A DNA stretch of 64,000 nt from Dermatemys mawii (taxonomy: Eukaryota > Chordata > Testudines > Dermatemydidae), in contig ML677472.1 of the NCBI GenBank assembly GCA_007922305.1, forward strand, positions 514,704 through 578,703, in the 5' to 3' direction. The position numbers and the translations under genes are program-made. The notes beneath the pieces were generated by a model, which saw nothing but the letters and a program-made list of their open reading frames with translations, searched no databases and was not told where the DNA came from. Below are positions 56,446 through 64,000 of this stretch, piece by piece. How positions within the stretch are numbered: the stretch's first letter is position 1; each line of letters starts with the position of its first letter.

Positions 56446-58632
56446 GGTGAAGAAGCAGGGAATGAATAAGAAAGCCTGTTGTAACCATGCCAGCCCAAAA
56501 GCAAAACACAAACTGCTATCAAGCCCTGTCCATGAGGAGCTGCATATCATTTTGTTAGGGCCAAGATACAGAGAGATGCTTTGTCTGTACCAGAAAAGAT
56601 GCACCAGTTTTAACAAGATTGATTTTAAATGAATTTAATTAAACCTATGCAACCCCTATAGTACATATATAATCTGATTTAATTCTGTCTTAAATTATTT
56701 TAGATTAATTCAATGTAATTGTAAACTCACTGGGGCATAAAATCCAATTTTATCTGTACTGTATAAAAAGCCAGTCTCTTATGCATAGGCAGCAGGTATA
56801 ATAGATCAGGGAAGGCTAAGCTTTCCTTGGTGCAGCTGCAGCCACTGGACACAGGTTTGGACAGTTTGTGAATGCTGGGCTTCTGCTGGAGGAAGATTTT
56901 GCTTATTATTATGCACCATGCAGGTTCTGGGGTGACTGAGGACATGGTATCTGCTATTCAGCTTCCTGGCTTAATTGGTAATCTCCATGGGCTTGAGAGA
57001 GATTACTGATGAGCCCAGGAAACTGATTAGCAGATACTGCCTCCTCAGCAGACCCAGAACCTGCATGGTGCATATAAAATGTCCAGCATTCTTCTGGAAG
57101 AGCATTTGCTCTTCCCATCAGGCATCTGGGGTCTCGGGAGGGGAGGCACAGCATGGCATGTTTCCCATTCGGGAGCTGGGGCCGGCCTGGGGTTTGGGCC
57201 ATATGACATGACTGGGGCAGCTCGGGCCAGTCTGGGGCTCCTCCAGATGGGGATGCATCAGATAGATTCATTCATTATGTTATGACCGCAACACTATCAT
57301 TTTTCCTTCCGTCCTTCCATAACCTCTCACTTGTTTTCTCTTCCCTAACTTCATAATCCTCTAGACAGTTTCAACTATAAGTCAAATAAATGATGTGTTA
57401 CATCATTTGTTCATTTGTTAGGTTTTACTAGCTCAGGTAGCTGGAGACCTTAAGATAAAAGGCACTATATAAGAACAAAGTGTGAACTGTTACAAGTCCA
57501 TAACCTCAATGACCTATATTCTATTTTTGCCTCCTTCTAACTTTCACCAAAACCTTTGACCTGAAATTTCTCTTTGTTATGCTCATTATGCAGATTGTTA
57601 TTGGAAAATATGTGCATGGCATGATAAATTTGCACAGCACTTTATAAATATAGATAACGCAGTGTTGCCCGCCCAGATGAGTTTACAGTCAAAATAAGAC
57701 AGACACATAGAAGACAAGTTCCAGACACAAGATGTGAGGGGATTATTAATGAAAGCAGAAACAAAAAATTGATTGCTAGATGAGGTGGGAGGAGAGAGTG
57801 GGCATTTGCAGATGAAGAAAGGAAAATGACGTCCCTGGTTTGCAGGGCAGCATGACAGTGAAGCTGAGAGAAAAAATGGCAGCAGAAATGTAGATGATGA
57901 GAAATTATTTAAGGTGTATAGATGAAGATGTGATTCCTGAATCTGATGCACTATTTATACTGCTTGCTGAGTTTCTGTGTGTCAAACAGCTGGACGAAGG
58001 AGAGTAGGCAATTTCACATTGTTTCTTGTTGTTATCAGATTCCCTTGAACAAGCAAGGTGTTATGAAGTGTGACAAACATTTGTTTGAAATATATATTTC
58101 CACTGGAGCTTGTATAAAGTAGAGCATTTCTTTTGAAGTTTTATAAAAAACCTGATAATCTTTCTGTCTATTTTCATCGTAGACTCCAACCACTTGCCAA
58201 GCATTAAAACCAGAAATTACAATAACATTTTCTCTCTCTCTCCCCCCTCCATCCATTACATCCCTTCAAAACTGATATTGCAGTGGTAATTGCAGATCTC
58301 CAGACTTTAGAGTGTTATTTGCTTTATTTATTTAATGTATGTATTTTTGACTCTACTGGTCCATTATCATTTTTACATGAATCATATTTTCTGCCTTATT
58401 GAAGTCTGTGGCAGTTAGTGAACTGCTTAACTCGGTACACAATGAAAGTGTTCTACAAAATAAAGTTTAATTGCAAACTAACAGAACAACATAATCCCAG
58501 ACGGGCAGCTGTTTAAACCGTCAACTATAATTTAGCCACTTATTAAGTAAATCAAGGAACTGTTATACAACGGAGTGGCTAGATCTGGCTGAAAGCCAGC
58601 TAATAATGACAATAGTTAGTCCCTAACAAACT
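56446..58632. other. Upstream flank without supported genes
   Basis: A SINE relic in antisense is possible at about 57630-57960 (gcacagcactttataaatat). A MIR-like tail lies near 57425-57475. No gene is supported. Confidence 0.4.
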
Positions 58633-58853
58633 AATTTAGATTAAATATCAGGAAAAACTTCCTAACTATAATTAGGACAATGGAACAGACTGCCTAGGGA
58701 AGTTGTGGAAGCTTCTTCACTGGAGGTTTTCAAAATGAGGCTGCAAAGCCATCTGTCTTGGATGGTTTTAAACACAACAAATCCTGCATCTTGGCAGGGG
58801 GATAGACCAGACGACCTTTGTGGTCCCTTCTAACCCTATGATTCTATGATTCT
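58633..58853 (+). mobile_element. CR1 3' fragment
   Basis: Sense CR1 3' end: tcaggaaaaacttcctaact, ggaggttttcaaaatgaggc, ggtcccttctaaccc, then the attctatgattcta tail. Confidence 0.9.
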
Positions 58854-59100
58854 AATACTAGGTCAGGAAATATATAGGAACAAATCTGAAATTAACTGTG
58901 TCTGTGGAGGATTACATCAGTTTCATCCAGGGTTAAAAACTGAGTATCTGGAGAAGGGACAATCCCAGGATTAAACCTGAGAGGAGGTTAATATAACAAT
59001 AAACTATTATTATTAATATATATAATATATTACGTTTGACATTGCATACATGAGCTAACAGTCCAGGAAAAGACAGGGGACCTGATTCTATGCCCTTTGC

Positions 59101-59396
59101 CAGGGGCAGGCAACCTATGGCACAGGTGCCAAAGGTGGCACGGGGGCTGGTTTTCGGTGGCACTCACACTGCCCAGGTCCTGGCCTGAGAGGCTCTGCAT
59201 TTTAATTTTAAATGAAGCTTCTTAAACATTTTAAAAACCTTATTTACTTTACATACAACAATAGTTTAGTTATATATTGCAGACATAGAAAGAGACCTTC
59301 TAAAATGTTAAAATGTATTAGTGGCACACGAAACCTTAAATTAGAGTGAATAAATGAAGACTCAGCACACGAATTCTGAAAGGTTGCCGACCCCTG
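59101..59396. mobile_element. 300-bp hAT element, copy 2
   Basis: Starts caggggcaggcaacc and ends gttgccgacccctg. Flanking octamers ccctttgc and ccctacgc match at 6 of 8. Same family as 31513-31813. Confidence 0.88.
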
Positions 59397-60666
59397 CCCT
59401 ACGCTTTTTGCCATTATTTGCACCAGTGCATAGTGAGTATAGAACAGTGCCATTTAGATTTGGTAGCTTATTAACCCATTTCTACTGGTGTAAAGGACTA
59501 CACAAGGTGCAGGAAAATCGTGACTCATGCATGCCAAAGTCCTGATCCTGCAGATACTTGCGACTGGTATAGTGCTTACGACTGGGCATAGTGGTAAGTA
59601 CTATGCCCAGTGGTACTGCATGTGTCTGCAGGATCCAGCCCTGAAATAAGACGTAACTTGATGAATGATGATCACAAACAAAGGAAGGTGAAGGAGAAAT
59701 TAGGGATGATGTGACAGAAATAAGACTATGAATAAGAGAAAGAGAGACAGACTGATAGAGTGATCTTTTTATGTTCACTTGAACAAGTTTGCAAGTAGTT
59801 CTGGTATTATATTGGATGCTTTCAGAACCCCAGACTTCTTAGCAAAGCTCCAATAGTAGGAGAAAGAGAACGACTCGGTGGATTACTGACTGGACTGGCT
59901 CTATTTTGACCCTCAATCTGTTTTGTCTGAGAGTTGTTCTCCTCCAATGACTGTATCAATGGACTATGCGGTTCTCAGCGCAATTCCTAAGTGGGCAGGT
60001 GTACACATGAAAATAAATCCATCACAGCTGGCATTACTGGCCTTCTTGTTGGCATTCTCAGCAGGGAGGCAGGAGACCGAACTTCCTACTCACTCTTAAG
60101 ATGGTCCCTCCAAACCAAATTAGTAAAATTACAAGACATTAGTATTACCATTAGGCCTGCTGTCTCTGCATGTGACAACAACAGATGACATCAGGAAAAC
60201 AACTAAGGCGCGGCTTGAAATTTAGGGAATAAAAGGCCATCTTTCATAATTTTATCACTTTTCTTTTAAAATAAATGCCCCATTAACCCAGTTCCATGCT
60301 TGCAGATAATTGTACAGACTAATTTGACTGGAGTCCCATCATTTGAGCTATGCCACTATAACTGACAAATATACAGGACTCCTGCCAGAGAAAATGCAAG
60401 AAAACCACCGCAGAAATGGTAGGGTTAAAAGATACTAATAGTCCCCAGTCTGTGTCTGCTCATGATTGTTTTCCTTCCTCTTTTTCTTCAGTTCCTTCCC
60501 TCTACCACAGGGGTAGGCAACCCATGGCACAAGTGCTAAAGGCGGCACACGAGCTGATCTTCAGTGGCACTCACACTGCCCGGGTCCTGGCCACTGGTCT
60601 GGGGGGCTCTGCATTTTAATTTAATTTTAAATGAAGCTTCTTAAACATTTTAAAAACCTTATTTAC
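59225..60666. repeat. First copy of a 1,442-bp perfect duplication
   Basis: It runs from inside the hAT element at 59101 to the left edge of the second gap and is repeated without any difference I could find at 61067-62508 (offset 1,842). Every open frame in it recurs identically in the second copy. No gene is supported inside. A small hairpin, ctgggcatagt and actatgcccag, lies near 59584-59612. Confidence 0.95.
60508..60666. mobile_element. 300-bp hAT element, copy 3, cut by the gap
   Basis: Starts caggggtaggcaaccc after the octamer ctctacca (60500-60507). The remainder is lost in the gap. The complete version is at 62350-62660. Confidence 0.9.
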
Positions 60667-61066
60667 NNNNNNNNNNNNNNNNNNNNNNNNNNNNNNNNNN
60701 NNNNNNNNNNNNNNNNNNNNNNNNNNNNNNNNNNNNNNNNNNNNNNNNNNNNNNNNNNNNNNNNNNNNNNNNNNNNNNNNNNNNNNNNNNNNNNNNNNNN
60801 NNNNNNNNNNNNNNNNNNNNNNNNNNNNNNNNNNNNNNNNNNNNNNNNNNNNNNNNNNNNNNNNNNNNNNNNNNNNNNNNNNNNNNNNNNNNNNNNNNNN
60901 NNNNNNNNNNNNNNNNNNNNNNNNNNNNNNNNNNNNNNNNNNNNNNNNNNNNNNNNNNNNNNNNNNNNNNNNNNNNNNNNNNNNNNNNNNNNNNNNNNNN
61001 NNNNNNNNNNNNNNNNNNNNNNNNNNNNNNNNNNNNNNNNNNNNNNNNNNNNNNNNNNNNNNNNNN
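60667..61066. other. Assembly gap, 400 N
   Basis: Exactly 400 Ns inside a hAT element. The last 23 bp before it (60644-60666) equal the first 23 bp after it (61067-61089). Confidence 0.99.
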
Positions 61067-62508
61067 AACATTTTAAAAACCTTATTTACTTTACATACAA
61101 CAATAGTTTAGTTATATATTGCAGACATAGAAAGAGACCTTCTAAAATGTTAAAATGTATTAGTGGCACACGAAACCTTAAATTAGAGTGAATAAATGAA
61201 GACTCAGCACACGAATTCTGAAAGGTTGCCGACCCCTGCCCTACGCTTTTTGCCATTATTTGCACCAGTGCATAGTGAGTATAGAACAGTGCCATTTAGA
61301 TTTGGTAGCTTATTAACCCATTTCTACTGGTGTAAAGGACTACACAAGGTGCAGGAAAATCGTGACTCATGCATGCCAAAGTCCTGATCCTGCAGATACT
61401 TGCGACTGGTATAGTGCTTACGACTGGGCATAGTGGTAAGTACTATGCCCAGTGGTACTGCATGTGTCTGCAGGATCCAGCCCTGAAATAAGACGTAACT
61501 TGATGAATGATGATCACAAACAAAGGAAGGTGAAGGAGAAATTAGGGATGATGTGACAGAAATAAGACTATGAATAAGAGAAAGAGAGACAGACTGATAG
61601 AGTGATCTTTTTATGTTCACTTGAACAAGTTTGCAAGTAGTTCTGGTATTATATTGGATGCTTTCAGAACCCCAGACTTCTTAGCAAAGCTCCAATAGTA
61701 GGAGAAAGAGAACGACTCGGTGGATTACTGACTGGACTGGCTCTATTTTGACCCTCAATCTGTTTTGTCTGAGAGTTGTTCTCCTCCAATGACTGTATCA
61801 ATGGACTATGCGGTTCTCAGCGCAATTCCTAAGTGGGCAGGTGTACACATGAAAATAAATCCATCACAGCTGGCATTACTGGCCTTCTTGTTGGCATTCT
61901 CAGCAGGGAGGCAGGAGACCGAACTTCCTACTCACTCTTAAGATGGTCCCTCCAAACCAAATTAGTAAAATTACAAGACATTAGTATTACCATTAGGCCT
62001 GCTGTCTCTGCATGTGACAACAACAGATGACATCAGGAAAACAACTAAGGCGCGGCTTGAAATTTAGGGAATAAAAGGCCATCTTTCATAATTTTATCAC
62101 TTTTCTTTTAAAATAAATGCCCCATTAACCCAGTTCCATGCTTGCAGATAATTGTACAGACTAATTTGACTGGAGTCCCATCATTTGAGCTATGCCACTA
62201 TAACTGACAAATATACAGGACTCCTGCCAGAGAAAATGCAAGAAAACCACCGCAGAAATGGTAGGGTTAAAAGATACTAATAGTCCCCAGTCTGTGTCTG
62301 CTCATGATTGTTTTCCTTCCTCTTTTTCTTCAGTTCCTTCCCTCTACCACAGGGGTAGGCAACCCATGGCACAAGTGCTAAAGGCGGCACACGAGCTGAT
62401 CTTCAGTGGCACTCACACTGCCCGGGTCCTGGCCACTGGTCTGGGGGGCTCTGCATTTTAATTTAATTTTAAATGAAGCTTCTTAAACATTTTAAAAACC
62501 TTATTTAC
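61067..62508. repeat. Second copy of the 1,442-bp perfect duplication
   Basis: It begins within the 3' half of a hAT element identical to the one at 59101-59396 and runs to 62508 inside the hAT at 62350. The sequence then continues into unique flank after 62660. Confidence 0.95.
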
Positions 62509-62660
62509 TTTACATACAACAATAGTTTAGTTCTATATTATAGACTTATAGAAAGAGACCTTCTAAAAATGTTAAAATGTATTACTGGCACACGAAACCT
62601 TAAATTAGACTGAATAAATCAAGAACTGGCACACCACTTCTAAAAGGTTGCCAACCCCTG
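62350..62660. mobile_element. 300-bp hAT element, complete copy with perfect TSD
   Basis: Starts caggggtaggcaaccc and ends gttgccaacccctg. The octamer ctctacca is exact at 62342-62349 and 62661-62668. Its 3' half differs from that of copy 2 (ttctatattatagactta against ttatatattgcagacata), so the two are distinguishable. Confidence 0.93.
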
Positions 62661-63478
62661 CTCTACCAGTTGTCTTGCTTTCTGTTCTCGCCTCTCATTT
62701 TCCTTCCTTCTCTCCTCTTTTCTGTCTGTTGGGCTGATTATCTCCTTTCTCTCACTCCACCTTTCGTTCTCCACCATCTTCACTACAATAGTAATATTTT
62801 GCTTTTTGGAAGCTGGAGCACCATCCTGCTGCCCTGTTTTCACTTCCCATCAGAGACCAATGTCATTCCTCCCCAATGTCTCCCATAGAGAAGGATGCAG
62901 CAGGCATCATGCGCTGTAGCAACCAAGAAGTTGCAGTAGTGGCTTAGAAGACGGCTTCCTTTCTGGGCCATGATGCCAGTATCTGGAAGCAGTGCCCTAG
63001 AACACAGATTTGCCACCAAATGCTGCACGCTTGGGATTTCTATAGAATGGACTCCAGATAGTGAGTGCACTGGGTCATGGGGAAAGGCAAGCAGTGCCTG
63101 CACACTAAAGGCTGTGCCTTAGGTTTTGTCTGCATTGGCTGCAGAGTGTAGGGTACATGCTGTAGTGAAAAGCAAGTTGCATTCACCCTGCTGTGAGTAG
63201 TTACACATGGCAGTAAAAGACTCTGGCAACAGGGAAAGGCTCTGGCAGCAAGACACTATGTTGATAAAAACAGCAGTGTAGACAGCCAAGCATGGACTTT
63301 ACTGTAGGCTTCTGTACTCTACTCACTAAGAAATGCCTCACTGTCTACATTGCTATTTATACCCATGTGAGCTGGACACAGAGTGCCTACTTTACATGCT
63401 GCTGCAAGCTTGACACACCCTTAAAGCACAGTCTAGCCCTAGCACTGTGTCTGTGTCAGAATACAACAGTTGTAGCTA
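62661..63478. other. Upstream flank between TIR elements
   Basis: No gene is supported. Part of 63115-63430 has gtctgcattggctgc and cactgtctacattgct motifs like those of degraded MITEs. Confidence 0.4.
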
Positions 63479-63765
63479 AGGGCTTGTCTTCACTAGAGAC
63501 GGGAGAGATCGATCTTATGGCGATCGGTTTATCGCGTCTCGTCAAGACGCGATAAATCGATCGCCAGCGGTGCCCCCATCAACTCCGTAACTCCAGCTCA
63601 CCAAAAGGTGCAAGCTGGAGTCAACGGGGGAGCGCGCCGCCGACCGCCACCGCCGTGAGGACGGCAGGTAAATCAGCGGTAGATACGCTGATTTCAGCTA
63701 CGTTATTAACGTTGCTGAAATTGCGTATCTACAGTCGATCCCCCACGCTAGTGAAGACCAGCCCT
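63479..63765. mobile_element. 287-bp TIR element, CpG-rich and palindromic
   Basis: Termini agggcttgtcttcactag and ctagtgaagaccagccct are inverted repeats with one mismatch. The interior has self-complementary words such as atcgcgtctcgtcaagacgc and many CpGs (gcgcgccgccgaccg), a sign of recent insertion in a methylated genome. A hairpin, agatacgctgatttcagct with its inverted partner, lies on the right. Non-autonomous and superfamily unassigned; the ends resemble those at 8861 and 9530. Confidence 0.75.
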
Positions 63766-63788
63766 GAGACAATTAGCAAACACTATTT

Positions 63789-64000
63789 CAGGGGTCGGCA
63801 ACCTTCAGAAGTGGTGTGCCGAGTCTTCATTTATTCACTTTAATTTAAGGTTTTGTGTGCCGCTAATACACTTTAACATTTTTTAGAAGGTCTCTCTCTC
63901 TATAAGTCTATATAACTAAACTATTGTTGTATGTAAAGTAAACAAGGTTTTCAAAATGTTTAAGAAGCTTCATTTAAAATTAAATTAAAATGCTGATCTT
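63789..64000 (-). mobile_element. 300-bp hAT element, inverted copy cut by the window end
   Basis: Starts caggggtcggcaacc, then the reverse complement of the family 3' half (tagaaggtctctctctctat, aagcttcatttaaaatt). The left flank octamer is cactattt at 63781-63788. The right end is outside the window. Confidence 0.88.

Noticed and set aside
60616..61191. Open frames spanning the second gap
   Set aside because: They are N-bridged, and the flanks are hAT repeat, not coding.
1..64000. CRISPR arrays, bacterial operons or a phage-like defence system
   Set aside because: There are no evenly spaced identical repeats with unique spacers and no clustered co-directional genes. Gene structure and repeats are those of a vertebrate.

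Overview
This window is vertebrate nuclear DNA, most likely from a turtle. That inference rests on the repeat landscape: CR1 LINEs of several ages with (TCATAGAA)n-type 3' tails, many short hAT transposons with 8-bp target-site duplications, MIR-like SINEs, Penelope-like fragments and a Ty3/gypsy remnant. There is no bacterial-style gene organisation, and most open frames in the window are chance frames or repeat relics.

The one host gene I can support is the 5' part of an epithelial calcium channel gene of the TRPV5/TRPV6 type, on the minus strand. Coding exon 1 lies at 46786-46913, exon 2 at 6411-6508, exon 3 at 6041-6163 and exon 4 at 4439-4579. All visible splice sites are GT-AG and the phases chain without a break, giving the first 163 residues: the N-terminal cytoplasmic helix and the first ankyrin repeats. 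Intron 1 is about 40.3 kb and is filled with repeats. Exon 5 and everything after it were not found in the remaining 4.4 kb and presumably lie beyond the left edge.

Layout: 1-4438, intron 4, holding a palindrome, a hAT element and a scrambled gypsy relic. 4439-6508, exons 4 to 2. 6509-46785, intron 1: a GCGC-rich TIR element (8861-9530), a gap (14416-14815), old CR1s, paired 700-bp hAT elements (24964-25674 and 41737-42439), a CR1 reverse-transcriptase relic (29331-30905), a hAT cluster (31269-33933), a four-layer transposon nest (36100-40265) and a 195-bp-arm fold-back inverted repeat (44263-44671). 46914-64000, upstream flank with repeats only, ending in a 1,442-bp perfect duplication around a second gap.

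I found no new multi-gene system. The most notable signals are structural: the fold-back hairpin at 44.3-44.7 kb, the gap-flanking duplication whose contig ends share 23 bp, the nested transposons, and the intact 5' half of the channel gene with a stop codon that rules out a mammal-length non-AUG N-terminal extension.
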